Below are positions 1-11,923 of a stretch of DNA of 64,000 nucleotides, piece by piece. The stretch is from Pyrenopolyporus hunteri. Taxonomy: Eukaryota > Ascomycota > Sordariomycetes > Xylariales > Hypoxylaceae. A program made the position numbers and the translations under genes. Under the pieces are notes generated by a model. The model ran no database searches. It worked only from the letters and a program-made list of their open reading frames with translations, and had not been told where the DNA came from. The DNA lies in NCBI GenBank assembly GCA_902806595.1, contig CADCXC010000038.1, forward strand, positions 4,650,001-4,714,000, read 5' to 3'. Each line of letters starts with the position of its first letter. Position 1 is the stretch's first letter.

Positions 1-1
1 G

Positions 2-133
2 CTTGCCATGACGAGCGTGTCCAAGCCCGGTCAGATCAGTGTTAAGGATAGACGGATCAAGACAGCAAAAGAGACCCATTGGTTGGCGGCGGGTGGCAAG
101 GATGGGAAGATTAGTTTATGGGATATTTATTAA
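2..133 (+). CDS. WD40-repeat protein, C-terminal end (possibly ASA1)
   Basis: Only the last 43 codons are inside the window; the rest lies to the left. The frame beginning at base 2 ends with the peptide THWLAAGGKDGKISLWDIY and a TAA at 131-133. The GGKDGKISLWDIY tail is the closing strand set of a WD40 blade. From memory, fungal ASTRA-associated protein 1 (ASA1), a WD40 protein of chromatin/PIKK chaperone complexes, ends very similarly, so that is my best guess. Many other WD40 proteins could also end this way, so I assign only the fold with confidence. Confidence 0.6.
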   Translation, partial: LAMTSVSKPGQISVKDRRIKTAKETHWLAAGGKDGKISLWDIY

Positions 134-342
134 GGAAATATCTTCTCTCTAAGACGCTATTTGCAACCTCGTATGCGGTCCATCTATATGATCTACTTTT
201 ACCGTGGGTGGGTAGCCGACCGATTCCCCCCCGATCGTTGATGTAGGGACTAAGCAATCGCCTCTTCTCTATTGGCGTGGGGGCTCTAGAAGCGACGGTG
301 CTAATATATTCCAGATTCTATCCGTCTGCGTCCTGGCGCTTG

Positions 343-1375
343 TTACGTCTCGATTTTAGCGTCCTGGGCAATAAGTTCGTCATTGGTATTTTCCTTCATT
401 GATGCATCTAGCTCCACCTCGGCGGGAGGGATGACTATACCATACTTTTCATATGGAAAGTCGGTCAGATTGGGGAAATAGTCGGCCCATCCGTCATCGA
501 TCTCTCCTAGCTGGTGAACATCGACCTCTCCAGCCTCGCCCATACGCCCAGCCAGGATCTCTGGTTCTCGACCCTCGTATTCCTTCTTTAGCATCGGATG
601 AGGACACCACACGACTCTCATGCCTGCGCGCCGGCCGGCTTCAACGCCAGGGACGCTGTCTTCAAAGACTAGACACTCTTCAGGTGTGATGGGCTTCTCG
701 CCCTCATCAAGACTGTCATTGATCGTCTTGAGCGCAAGTAGGTAAATGTCTGGGAGGGGTTTGCCGCGTCCAGGCTCGATACGCTTGTCGTCACCCAGCA
801 CCCTCCGGTGGGATTCGAATACAGAAAACAACTCGGTCCACCGCGAAGTTTTGACCGAGAAGTTGGCCGAATTGCTGCTCGTCGCGAGTGCGATATGGAC
901 CCTCTGTGGTTTGTGCCCGTCGGTATTTTCCTTCTGCCCGTTCTTTAGCCCGTTCTGATCCTTCAGGTCCCACCACCTCGTCCTTCCCAGGTCACCGAGC
1001 AGCTTTTCCACGCCGGGCAAGGGCTTCGCGGTCGGAAAATGTTGCTGCTGGAGTGCGGTGAGCTGGGCGAGGTAGTCGGTCTCGGAAACGGGCAGCTTGG
1101 CCCAATCATGGAAAAGGGCGTTCGCTTCTGGCCCGGGCCGCCCTTGCAGTTTCGCTTTAATAGACCAGGGTAACGAGGTCCGACCATACTTCTCGAGAAT
1201 GAGGTTTATACAGAGAGTATAGAGGTCCTCGGTGTCGAGAAGTAGGCCGTCCATATCGAATAGGCAAGCTCTTATAGGAGGGAAGCTTTAGATACTGGTG
1301 TTAGTTCCGTCACATCAAAACAGGGGGGGTTATGTGATTGCGATCGGAGGGAACTTGCTCTTTACGAGGGGCCAT
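343..1375 (-). CDS. HAD-superfamily phosphatase (HDHD1/pseudouridine-5'-phosphatase-like)
   Basis: A haloacid-dehalogenase subfamily I hydrolase of just over 300 residues. Motif I is FDMDGLLLDTED, with the nucleophile and acid aspartates. Motif II is ALATSSNS and motif IV is VFEDSVPGVEAGRRAG, which binds magnesium. Such enzymes hydrolyse small phosphate esters; the DMDGLLLDTED form and the length fit the HDHD1 (pseudouridine 5'-phosphatase) branch, but the substrate is inferred. The main exon runs 343 to about 1268. The first in-frame ATG (1254) lies inside motif I, so it cannot be the true start. The ATG at 1375, followed by a GTAAAG donor and a CTAAC branch point before the exon, gives a plausible short first exon. 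The exact 5' junction is uncertain. Confidence 0.8.
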
Positions 1376-1992
1376 TGTGTTCGACTGTGATTTCCTTTTC
1401 TTTTTCGGTACGTTATGGCGATCGACGGAGTGATTTCACACAATTTAAGTGATTTAATCTTGGTAAGGAGACAGGTTTGCTTTCAGTACTGGGTGACTCG
1501 TAATGGTAGGTACTTAGATGTACGTTACAAAACCTCCCATATATCGATCTTTCGGGTGACTGAAATGTAATAACTCGAAGAGGGGCCGGAGGGGTAGTGA
1601 TCCTTTAATTGAATTTATGGCGGGGTAATCCGTGGGGGGGTTAGATTCTCTATATAGCATGCGCCACTCCCGAAATCTGGGCTCAGCGGTGTCCATCTTC
1701 AGGGGTCGTAGGCGCCTCTAGCTATCTAAATAAGTGGGACTTCCTGCCCAAGCATTCCGCAGTTATGACCTTATTGCTGCAATAATACTACTATATATTG
1801 TACCTACATGTACCTGGGCGGTAGCTACTGGAAATACCTGACCGGTATTATAATGAACTAGGTATATACCTGGGTCTTACATCTACCTGCACACTTTCAT
1901 ACGCCTTATACATACCTACCACTACCTTATAAGGTATCCCGCTTGATCTTCCTGTAGAGCTCTATACTGCGAAAATCCTCTAGCACGAGACG
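1376..1992. other. intergenic, no gene seen
   Basis: Short stop-rich frames only. It lies between two divergently transcribed genes (the HAD gene on minus, the TPR gene on plus), so it should hold both promoters. A few ACCT/GGTA words appear around 1800-1920. No other feature recognised. Confidence 0.5.
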
Positions 1993-3024
1993 ATGACTAG
2001 CTCTCCGAAAACGGGTGGACAAGACGATGATCGGACAGACCGCGCGAGCCAGGATCCCGAAGAGGAGTTGACGCCACCCGAAAGATTTCCGCCCGAAGAA
2101 GAAGCCGTATGTGTTCTCTCGATATATAAATAACGGTCTCAACGTATTTCTCTTTCCCCTAAAGCTCCTCGCCCTAACCAACTCGCTTGCCCTAGAGTCT
2201 TTTAGGGGAGTCCAACGACAAAAAGTCCGAAGCGAATGCGCTCTTCTCCTCGGCCAAGTACGAGAATGCTATCACTAAGTACGAAGAAGCCGCTTCTGTT
2301 TGCCCACATTATTTAGACTACGAGCTTGCCGTCCTGAAATCCAACATTGCCGCGTGTCATTTGAAACTGGAGCAATGGAAGGAAGCCATCAAGGCCGCCA
2401 CCGGCTCTATCAACGGTCTAGATCGTCTCGAGAGGGCCGAAGCGGAGCGGAAAGAAAAGGAAGAAAAGGAAGAAAAGTTCAAGAAAAATAAACGTGAGGA
2501 AGAAGAAGAAGTTGAGGAGGAGATTGTCAGCTCTGGGGCTCAGAAGAGCGCGTCCGCGGCAGAGGCAGAGACCGATGCCGAGGCCACGAGGCGGAAGCGC
2601 CGCGAGGATATCCTTAGGATCAGAGCGAAATCCTTGATGAGACGGGCTAGGGCGAGGAGCGAACTTGGAGGTTGGTCAAATCTAGCTGGCGCTGAGGAGG
2701 ACTACAAGGTCCTGTCAACAATGACGAACCTCAGCGCCGCGGATAAGAAGATCGTCCAGGCACAACTAAGAACCCTCCCTGCAAGAACGAAGGCAGCCCA
2801 GGAGAAGGAGATGTCGGAGATGTGGGGGAAGTTGAAGGACGTGAGTAGCCGTTACAGAATGGAAATCCGCTTCACTGTGAATTCATTTACTGATCGGATA
2901 TGCGCAGCTTGGGAACGGAATCTTAAAACCCTTCGGTCTCAGCACCGATAATTTCCAAATGGTAAAGGATGAAAAGACCGGCGGCTACAGCATGAACTTC
3001 TCGCAGAATGGGCCAGGCAAGTAA
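1993..3024 (+). CDS. TPR co-chaperone, TTC1-like
   Basis: Three exons, 1993-2106, 2196-2840 and 2908-3024, give 291 residues. Introns start GTATGT and GTGAGT and end TAG and CAG; phases agree throughout. After an acidic N-terminus there is a tetratricopeptide block: EANALFSSAKYENAITKYEE, then NIAACHLKLEQWKEAIKAAT. A long Glu/Lys-rich charged insert follows, then a third TPR-like segment (RARSELGGWSNLAGAEEDY). The end LGNGILKPFGLSTDNFQMV is a conserved C-terminal signature I recall in TTC1 homologues, which bind Hsp70/Hsp90-type chaperones. The function is by family only. The charged insert (about residues 105-150) is probably a disordered or coiled segment between TPR helices. Confidence 0.82.
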
Positions 3025-4015
3025 CCCCGGTTCTAATGTCGTCAGTAGTCATAGCACCCATGATTGCGGCCTAATACCGTATTGGACCTTAATAATGTCC
3101 GAGGGTTGATTATATTTCGGGGCTGCCGGGCTACGAATCTGAGGTCCGGTTATCCAATGCATCTTGCGTCTCCGAGTTCTCTCTGACCCTACCAGCGAGG
3201 TCCTATTGACCGCACGGGAGACCTCGCGACTCCAACATCCTTGAAACGGAGCCTCTATCCCTAGCCTATTGACACATAGATTCAGGGATGCGATAAGGTT
3301 ATCGGGATCAATTTGCTCCCAACGATACACCGTGTTTGGAGGTATTAATAAGCGGGTTTTTATTTCGCCCTCAGATCTATTAACGCCTTACTATTAACTT
3401 GCGGCGAAGCAATATGCTTCCCTTCCAAACTACTAGGGAGCCTAGATTCGTATGAAGAGAATGGCCAATTATAAGCTGCAGTTCAGATCTATATCAGCTA
3501 CCACACCGAACCCCTACCCCACTGCTACCATGCTAGAATGCCGAAGTGACGTCTGATCACAACCTCAACCCAATGACCCAGTGGGACTCGTGTTGCCTTG
3601 GCCGGGGCTTTAGGTGATCCTTCAAAGTCCACTGTCCGGGTCTGCCGCTGCTATGCGGGCGATATGCTGAACAATACTGAATTCGGCCGCGGGTCTCCCG
3701 CGCGTATCTCGTTAGGTATTATGGCTTGGGGCCGCGTCCTAGCCTTGTGAAACTCTTCGCAACCATACCAGAGTAACCAGCCAGGGAAGCCGATAAATCC
3801 GGCGGATACTATGGATCATATATCGCCCGCTTGTGTTATCAGGGTTGTACAAGGGGATCTACCTCTATATATACCGTCGTATCGTGTGGTAGAATCCGAG
3901 TTGGAGTACAGACTCCTCACTTGTTTAGAGGCAACTCGCGAACTCCAGATCAACTTAAATATAAACCAGCCGAATAAGTAGCCCCGGATCATTATATTTA
4001 CTATTCCCCTCAAAT
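3025..4015. other. intergenic, no gene seen
   Basis: About 1 kb with only short unrelated frames on both strands. It must contain the promoter of the amidase at 4016. I see no repeats or RNA gene here. Confidence 0.5.
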
Positions 4016-5953
4016 ATGGCACCTGCCACAGTCACAATTGCCAACGGCGCGACGTGGCAAGAGGTGGCTACCGATCGGCAACGACATAGAGATACGACCA
4101 TCGCAGAGGTCCGCCCGCCGGTACCTGAAGTACTCCCTGGAGATATACCTCTTAATACCACGGGTATCCCTAAGAAGCTACTGGCGCAGCAAGAGATCGA
4201 AATTACAAGTACTGATGTCGAGGAGCTAACTAAGAAGATATCTTCGGGCGAATGGAGCTCAACCGCAGTCGTCAACGCTTTCTTGCGGCGCGCCGGCCTG
4301 GCACAGAAACTCACCAACTGTATCACAGAGATATTGCCTAAGCGAGCTCTAAAGAGAGCGGCTGAGCTGGATGAATATCTGGCAACTAACAAAAAGCCGA
4401 TCGGGCCCCTCCATGGCGTCCCTATTAGCGTCAAGGAGCACATAGGTATCAAGGATGAAGATCTGAATACGGGCTACGTGGGCTGGGTAGGCCGAATCGC
4501 CAAGGAAGATGCCTTAATTGTTCAGTATTTAGAGAACGCTGGCGCGATAATTTTCGCGAGAACCACTCAGCCACAAACGCTGATGCAGGTTGAAACAAGC
4601 ACCAACTTATATGGGTGAGTGATACTCGACGATAGTATCCGGCACCGTCCCATGATAAGGCGTCGCGATTAGGATCAAGCTCACTAATGTATACCCAGAG
4701 TCACCGTGAATCCTTACAACACAACACTCAGCCCTGGTGGCTCGACGGGCGGAGAAGGCGCACTCATAGGACTCCGTGGCTCGATTCTAGGAATTGGTAC
4801 GGACATCGGCGGATCCATTAGGGTCCCAGCAGCGAATAATGGCCTCTTTGGTTTCAAGCCTACAACCCAGCGCCTGCCGGTATATGGATGGTCCGCTGCG
4901 ATGGCCGGTGCTGATTCTATCCTCGGCACGACTGGGCCTATCTCGACTAGCGTTGAGGGCCTGCAGCTCTTCATGAAATCTATCATCGATCAAAAACCCT
5001 GGTTGAGGCAACCGGATCTTGTCGGCCTGGACTGGAGAAACCCGGCAGCCTATTATCCGGACAGGAAGCTTAGAGTAGGCATCATCTACAACGATGGGGT
5101 CGTGAGGCCTCACCCGCCCACTCTGAGGGCGATCACCGAGCTTGTAGAGAAACTGAAGAAAAGCCCTAACATAGATGTTGTAGACTGGAAGCCGTGGAAG
5201 CACGACCTAGCGTGGTCTATCATTGTAAGACTGGTCCCTTTATGCAATGGAAATAACTAGACCTTATCCTCGAACCGTTCGTGTCTAACAAGAAGACAGG
5301 CGGGATTGTACTATTCGGACGGCGGCGCAGAGGTCAAGGCGGCTATAGACTCATCGGGAGAGCCGTGGCGCCCGCTCGCCAAGTTCATGCATGGGAACCC
5401 GCATGTCAGGGAGCACACCATCCCTACTCTCTGGGGCGCACACTGCGAGCGCGACAGCTACCGCCATGACTACGCGAATCTGTGGAACGAGACGGCCGCC
5501 ACGAGCCCGGATGGGCGACCCGTCGACGTGATCTTATCTCCCGTGACCCCCGGCGTCGCTCCGAAGCATGAGACGGCCCGCTACTGGGGCTACACGTCTC
5601 AATGGAACCTGCTCGATTACCCCGGAGCCGTGTTCCCCGTCGCGGACGCCGTCGCTGACCCCGGGCGCGAAGCCCCGTATGAGTACCCCGCCGACTACCA
5701 ACCCTTAAGCGACGCCGACAAGTACTACTATGACCTATGGAAGCAGTATGGCGCCGAGGGTTACAAGGATGCGCCTATCTCGCTGCAACTCGTCGCACGA
5801 AGGTGAGTTTGACTGCCTATGCTGTGTGCCGATGGCTACGACGATAAGGCGGACTAACGTAATCTCGTCTCCAGGCACGAGGACGAGAAGCTGTTTAGGG
5901 CCCTGCAGATCCTCCTTGAGGAAGCAGGCTTGCCGGCCGCCGTTCCCGCATAG
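4016..5953 (+). CDS. amidase (amidase-signature family), intact
   Basis: Four exons, 4016-4614, 4699-5224, 5300-5802 and 5875-5953, give 568 residues with consistent phases. It is an amidase-signature enzyme that hydrolyses a carboxamide to acid and ammonia. The Ser-cisSer-Lys triad is complete: Lys in GVPISVKEH, cis-Ser in SPGGSTGGEGAL, nucleophile Ser in GTDIGGSIRVPA. The conserved C-terminal segment WNLLDYPGAVFPVAD and closing HEDEKLFRALQILLEEAG are present. The length is normal for fungal acetamidase/GmdB-type proteins. No signal peptide is visible, so it is probably cytosolic. The substrate cannot be read from sequence. It belongs to a different subgroup from the broken amidase at 36.4-37.8 kb, judging by the region after the nucleophile. 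Confidence 0.92.
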
Positions 5954-7079
5954 GAGGGCGCGGGATTGTAGTTGGGCTAATTACCAAGAATGCTCCAACA
6001 TATGAGGTATATACACGCGGGTTGGACGGCTGGCCTCAATTATCTAGGTAAGCATTTGGATATTTGGGGTTCATGACTTTTATCACGAAATTTCCTTTTT
6101 TTTTTTTTTTTTTTTTTGGTTTCCAACCTTTCGTTCGGGGTTGGAACGTCATGATGTATGTCTGGAGGCTCTCTACTAGGCGTTCTGTATCGGGCCTTGT
6201 TTCGAGTGAATCTTGTTAGAATACCTAACGCCTTACTAATTTAAGTGAATGGCGTTGGTAATTCATTAACGTATGTCGTCTTGTTCTCAGTTTTGAAAAG
6301 ACCTATTTTGCTGCCATATATGAACTGCCTATGTATGTACCTCTCAAGGTAGACGAGCAGCAATGTCCGAGATAGCTTAAGGTAGAAAGGGGTCTGTTAT
6401 GGGCACTGCGCTCCGTTTTCATCATACCGGTATTCCCCCGCGGATTATATAGCCGTGCAACGATAACGCAACTACGCCCTCATTTTCTGCTGAATCCCTC
6501 TCTTGAGGGTTAGCGACCGGGTTCTTGGTCTTTTCGCCATAGCCCCCGACACGCCTAAGGGGGGAGGCCTCTCCCCAAGGCCATCATTATCCATGATTCT
6601 TTAGCACTAGGTGCTTATATCAGAAGGAATCGCTTTCTTAATGAAGCGATTGTCCTACTATCGGGTGGAGATAGATAAGCCGAGGGTAGTGGGAATTCTC
6701 TCGAGGCGATCCCATTATAGATCCGTATGAAGTAGGTCCGTCAATATCGCCGTTTCTTTCTGGCTTCTGCTTTGGGTACCTGGGTAAGCCGCCTGCTGCT
6801 ATTTTGCAGAGGATGCCTTAATTCTGAGGAGTTCAAGAGATTATACTCAGATTCTCTCTGAACCACGACAGCGCGAACGTCAGAGGTGAAACGTGGGACG
6901 ACGGGCTCGCCGTACGTGACCGTCCGCGCCGTAACCCGCACTGGCCATCCCGCAATTAAAGATATCTTTAGAGTATTTTTGGCCAATCTGATATTCAGCA
7001 GCGGACGGCAGCCAATAATATCTCGCCCGGACACCAGTCGCGTATAGCATATAGAAAGGGCTCCTGTAGGTAAAACGCC
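5954..7079. other. intergenic with a poly-T tract
   Basis: No convincing gene. A run of 22 T lies at 6096-6117. A 97-codon minus-strand frame (6741-7034) has no recognisable motif and looks like chance. The region is the downstream side of both flanking genes. Confidence 0.5.
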
Positions 7080-7802
7080 TTAGAGATTCTTCAGGTAATG
7101 CGGCTTAAACTTCTTATTTGCGCGGTCCGCAGACCGATACTGGAACTGGTCGCCGTGGATCTCGAAGATGAAAGGCTTTGAGCCCTGTTCTGCCGTGCGG
7201 GCATCGTCCTTCTGCGCTGAGGGAACGCTAATGCGAAACAGGGTCCCTTCCTTGGGTACGGTCTTGATCTGGTCTCTCGCGGTAATTATCTCGAAGACGA
7301 AGCGCGAGTCCTTGACCACGATACCGCGGATGCCCACACGACTAGGGCAGCTACTCCGCGATACCTCCATCTCGGCGCCGTGGAAATCGGCGGCGCACAG
7401 TTTGGCGGCGGCGCCCTGGCCCCCGCTGTACAGCTCGTTGCCGAGAAGCTCGCGGATATATCCCATCCATAGCCGGTTCAACGGCTCGAAGAGAGCGTAC
7501 TTCCGACCCGCTTTGGGGATATCGTAGAGACCGAGCTTCCGTCGCTGTCGCGCGGATAGAGGTTTCGGCTTCAGGGCTTTGGCGCGCTTCTGCTTCTCGG
7601 CGCGGGCTCTTCTTCGCGCGTCACGGGCGTTGGAGGGAGGGGGGGAGGTGGGTTTGAGGAAGAGGGGCCGGTGTTGGATCTTCTCGACGTATATGCGATT
7701 TGTGGTGTCCGGGCTGTGGGCTCGGGAGAGAAGTTCGTGGGTCAAAGATTGGTGGCCGCTGCTGTTTCCGGCGTTCTTACCGCTGTTGTTATTGGGCGCC
7801 AT
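7080..7802 (-). CDS. POP4: RNase P/MRP protein subunit POP4 (Rpp29)
   Basis: A single exon of 240 residues. POP4/Rpp29 is an Sm-like-fold subunit shared by RNase P (tRNA 5' maturation) and RNase MRP (rRNA processing) in the nucleus and nucleolus. The N-terminal third is basic and low-complexity (RDARRRARAEKQKRAKALK, then SARQRRKLGLYDIPK). The family block follows: RKYALFEPLNRLWMGYIREL, then AADFHGAEMEVSRSSCPSRV, GIRGIVVKDSRFVFEIIT and FEIHGDQFQYRSADRANKKF. These blocks are what I recall of the UPF0086 domain, ending close to the C-terminus as usual. The start is the first in-frame ATG and no intron is needed. Confidence 0.92.
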   Translation of the reverse strand: MAPNNNSGKNAGNSSGHQSLTHELLSRAHSPDTTNRIYVEKIQHRPLFLKPTSPPPSNARDARRRARAEKQKRAKALKPKPLSARQRRKLGLYDIPKAGRKYALFEPLNRLWMGYIRELLGNELYSGGQGAAAKLCAADFHGAEMEVSRSSCPSRVGIRGIVVKDSRFVFEIITARDQIKTVPKEGTLFRISVPSAQKDDARTAEQGSKPFIFEIHGDQFQYRSADRANKKFKPHYLKNL

Positions 7803-8000
7803 GATGAATATCCGGGTACCACGCGTCGCATTTTCCTATGGTTGTAAAAGGGATCGATGCGCCCTGTCTAGCGATCGGTTTGATTCTCCTTGGGCTTGTA
7901 CGCATGCGTGTAAGGTGTATATAATAGGTGGATACGTACTCGCAGCGGGAGATGAAAAGTAAATTCGACGAAAAGACTTATCGATAAAGCTTAGCCGGCT
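7803..8000. other. upstream region of POP4
   Basis: Short non-coding stretch before the inverted-repeat element. It holds the POP4 promoter; no distinct element recognised. Confidence 0.4.
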
Positions 8001-8009
8001 AGTGGCGGG

Positions 8010-8390
8010 GTGTATACACATGAACCCAAACCTACCCTTGAAGTTGAGCCCAAACGCTAACCCGATATAGTAAAAAAGTGAACACTTTGACATTTTTTTG
8101 ATATAAGGATACAATTGTTTTTTTCTAATTGATTAAAAATCAATTAATAATTAATTAAAATAATTATATTTTATTTTAATAAAAATTTAAAGTTATTATT
8201 TATTTTATAATTAATTTATTATTATTTAATTATTTAAAAGTAAAAAAAAGCCTTCAGATGTAAGACTTGACCCTAATTGGTCCGTGCAGTAGCCTAATCC
8301 ATTTTTGGATTGAACTTTACAGTTTCCTACCATATCGGGTTAGCGTTTGGGCTCAACTTCAAGGGTAGGTTTGGGTTCATCTGCGTCCTC
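8010..8390. mobile_element. non-autonomous inverted-repeat element with 9-bp target duplication (MULE-like MITE)
   Basis: A 48-bp perfect inverted repeat is present: 8021-8068 (begins TGAACCCAAACCTACC) and 8332-8379. Eleven bases outside each arm the same 9-mer AGTGGCGGG occurs directly repeated, at 8001-8009 and 8391-8399. The outermost 11 bp of the two arms match only partly. The interior is strongly AT-rich (8100-8240 is almost pure A/T) and has no coding frame. Terminal inverted repeats with a 9-bp duplication are the hallmark of Mutator-like elements, so this is most likely a small defective MULE (381 bp), perhaps mutated by RIP. I see no transposase in the window. Confidence 0.72.
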
Positions 8391-8439
8391 AGTGGCGGGC
8401 TGCGGCCGAATGATGTTGAGCCCGTGAAGTACCTGAGCT

Positions 8440-8722
8440 AGGTTAGGTAGGTACCTAATACCTAATACCTAATACCTATAAATTAATGGAAATATGGGGT
8501 AGTAGCCGTGATCATTCGCTAGCGCTAGCGCCCCCAGGCGATTCACATGCCCCGAAGCCTCGGTATTAAAGAGGTACCGTACTCCACGGTATTGTGCATA
8601 CATTTCCATAAGTTCCAATAGGTCCTCGGGCTGTAAGCTGTTGAACTTCATCTACCTAGGTACCTACTTACATGACAACTTAGGTCGGTACATACCTAGG
8701 TACCTATCTAGGTAGATACCTA
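8440..8722. repeat. TACCTAGGTA/GGTA-type satellite words
   Basis: Contains GGTAGGTACC, three tandem TACCTAA units at about 8450-8478, and CTACCTAGGTACC-like words at about 8652-8722. It is one of many such clusters in this window. Confidence 0.7.
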
Positions 8723-9016
8723 TGCTGCCCAAGACATCGTCGTCCTTCATTCCCCGAGACTAGACGTGCTCCAGAAACAATTATAATTTAATAAGATAGA
8801 TTAGTCGAATACCGTCGCTCATCTTCGTCCGCTAGATACAGTTAACTGCAACTACTTCCCCGTCCGACCGGCCGATCATGCTCCTAGCATGTATGGAATG
8901 CTCCGTACTCCCAAATTGCTGAGATCCCCTCGGCTACAACGAATGCGACGAATGCGACGAATGCGACGAACACGAATATTTTCGATTCCGTAACATTATT
9001 GCGCGATAATACCGTC

Positions 9017-11923
9017 ATGGCCCAAGACGACGATCCCACGCGCGACTCCGCGCCTGACCTGCAAATACTAGGCGACCGGATCACTCTCCAGCCGAGGAGC
9101 TACGTCGAAGCTCGCCGCCACGATGACCAGGAGCAGCCCTTAATGCACAACATGGCTCGTTTCCGCTCCGAGCCTCTACAGTACGCTCCCTATGCCGGCG
9201 CGCTCTCGTTCCTATACGGTGCCAGAGGCGAACTGACCGTTTTCTCCGTACATAGGTTCCTCCGTGAAGTTTCCTTGTACGTATCCGGCACAGGCTGGCG
9301 AGCCTACGACAATTTCATCGGCCAGCCTATATTCTACCCCGGCTTCTCCGAGAAGATGAAGAATGCCGTTGTGTCGGCGCCGCTTTTGCAGGCCCGGATA
9401 TCGCAGCTTGCCGACAAGCGACTGGAAGTCGAGCAGCAGGAAGGCTGGCTTAGAAAAGACGACAAGGATTTCGCCAGCAAAAAGGCCCAAAGGCGAGCCG
9501 CTATAGAGTCCGGTATTCAACAAGTAGCGGAAAAGATGACCGACAATATGATTTGCAAGTTCGAGAGCAAGACATTTATTCGGGGCGCATATTATTTAAC
9601 CACGCAACTACTTACAAGAGCCTATCACCAAGGTACGTGTCTCGGATGCTTCAATCTCCCCCGCGCGCGCGCATGCGCTGACCAGATGGGTAGGGATACA
9701 CGTTTCCAGTGAGGAAGTTTTGCGCCTAAGAAAAGTGGCCGAAGTGGCCGAGAAGAAGAAACAGAGCATCATCTTCCTGCCCTCCCACCGGTCTCATGTC
9801 GATTACGTTTCCATGCAACTCATTTGCTACCGGCTGGGGTTGGCCCTACCCGTTGTTGTTGCGGGCGATAATCTAAATATGCCGATCGTTGGGAGCTTTC
9901 TACAGCACGCAGGTGAGTGCGCGCACATCGCTTCACGTTGAATACCTGCACAACCAGCTTACCGTCCAAGGCGCAATGTGGATTAGAAGATCTTTCGGGA
10001 ATGATACGTTATATACAACTCTTGTACAAGCCTATATAGACACATTACTGCAGGGAGGTTACAACTTCGAATGTTTCATTGAGGGCGGTCGCTCGAGGAC
10101 GGGCAAGCTCCTTTCGCCCAAGTTCGGCATCTTAAGCTTCATACTCGATAGCCTCTTGTCGGGTCGGGTGGAGGACGCCATTATATGCCCAGTGAGCACA
10201 CAATACGACAAAGTTATCGAGACCGAAGGTTACGTTACCGAACTGCTCGGCGTACCGAAGAAGAAAGAGAATCTAGCCGACTTTCTGAGTGGTGGCTCAT
10301 CCGTCTTATCGCTTCGATTAGGGAGAGTGGACGTCCGTTTTCACGAGCCCTGGAGCTTACGCAAATACATCGACGACCAACTGACGAAGCTCACGAAAGC
10401 GCCCGAAACCTTGAGGCTAGACCTGAAGACACCAGAGAATGCTGCGATCAAGCAGAAGCTACTTCGCACCATGGGTTACAAGGTTCTATCCGACATCAAC
10501 AATGTGTCGGTGGTGATGCCTACCGCGTTAATCGGTACTGTATTGCTTACCCTCAGAGGCCGTGGTGTGGGCAAATCGGAACTTATGAGGCGCATCGAAT
10601 GGCTCATTGCCCGAGTGGGGGCAAAGGGAGGCCGCGTTGCGCATTTCGGAAATGCTCCCTTATCCGACGTTGTAGAACGAGGATTGGACGTGCTTGGGAA
10701 AGATCTCGTCGGAGTGGTTGAGGGCTTGGCGGAGCCGACGTATTACGCCGTGGATAGGTTCCAGCTTTCGTTCTGTGGGTTACTTTTCGACTTATTTTCC
10801 CTCTGCTTCCACTATCCTCGAGCCACCGCAGTTCCTGGTTCCTGGCGCATGCCACCGTTGGATGTTTCGCGTTCGAAATATGCTTAGGCCGTTCTACGCT
10901 TCGCCGAATGCAATTGGAATATATATCGCTAACCTACCACAGATCGCAATATGACTATTCACCTATTTATTTCGGAGGCTCTCGTCAGTGCTAGCATGTA
11001 CACTCGAGTCAAGTTAGGTGGAGGTCCGGCCCACCAGGAAATATCATACTCCGCCCTACGGGATCAAGTGTTATTCCTTTCGTCGCTATTCCGCGGAGAG
11101 TTTATTTTCCCAGGAGAGGGGTTAGCAGCAAATTTGGAAAAGACGTTAACCGGATTAGAGGATGATCGTGTCCTCGACCTTAAGAGAGATGAGCAAGGCA
11201 GCATCTTAAGCATTGGACTTGCAGACGAAGAGAGGGCCGCTGGTAGAGAGAATTACGATTTTTACTGCTTCCTGATCTGGCCCTTCATCGAGGCTAGCTG
11301 GCTCGCTGCCGTTTCCCTAATGGGGCTCACTCCTCCTCTTGGGCAGAAGGATGACGGTATTTGGATTGAGGTTTCGAAGGCACACAACACCGCGCAGCTG
11401 GTAAGCCATTCGCCAATCTCCCCGCGATAAAAAAGGCATTGAGATTTAACTATTACGATAGCTCGGCAAGACTCTGTACCATCAAGGCGACCTGAGCTAT
11501 TTCGAGGCGGTAAACAAAGAAACGCTAAAAAATTCGTACCAGCGGTTTGAGGAAGAAGGGATTATTTACGTGGTGAAATCGAAGGACCCGAAAGTTCCCC
11601 CCCGCCTACGCCTTGCATCCGAGTGGACGCCCGCGCGTGACCCGACCAAGTCGGGCGCTCTGCAGCCGTCGGGCAGGCTGTGGGACTTTATTGAGCGCAT
11701 AGCGTCAAGTAGGAGAGAGGGTAAAAACCGGAGGGACGGCGCGACCGTTAGTACGCGAGTTCTGAGATTAGCGGACACGTTAGGGGCGAAGCTTTTTGAG
11801 GAGGTGGGCAGTCCGGAGAGTAAAGCCGAGGCTAAGTTAAACGAAGACGAGGCAGCGAAGCTCAAGAAGGCGGTTAGAGCGGAAAGAAGGAGACGGAGTC
11901 TAGAAGGCAGGGCACGTTTATAA
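9017..11923 (+). CDS. dihydroxyacetone-phosphate / glycerol-3-phosphate O-acyltransferase (GNPAT/PlsB type)
   Basis: Five exons, 9017-9632, 9694-9912, 9971-10774, 10943-11400 and 11462-11923, give 852 residues; all phases agree. The PlsB-type acyltransferase core is clear: motif I PSHRSHVDYVS (HX4D catalytic pair), FIEGGRSRTGK (glycerol-phosphate binding), and AIICPVSTQYDKV. The enzyme transfers an acyl group to sn-1 of DHAP or glycerol-3-phosphate, the first step of ether-lipid or phospholipid synthesis. The protein ends in ARL, which fits the peroxisomal PTS1 consensus [SAC][KRH][LM]. Animal GNPAT ends in AKL, so a peroxisomal DHAP acyltransferase is the better guess. The third intron uses a GTGGGT donor. 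The C-terminal 100 residues are charged. Confidence 0.88.
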
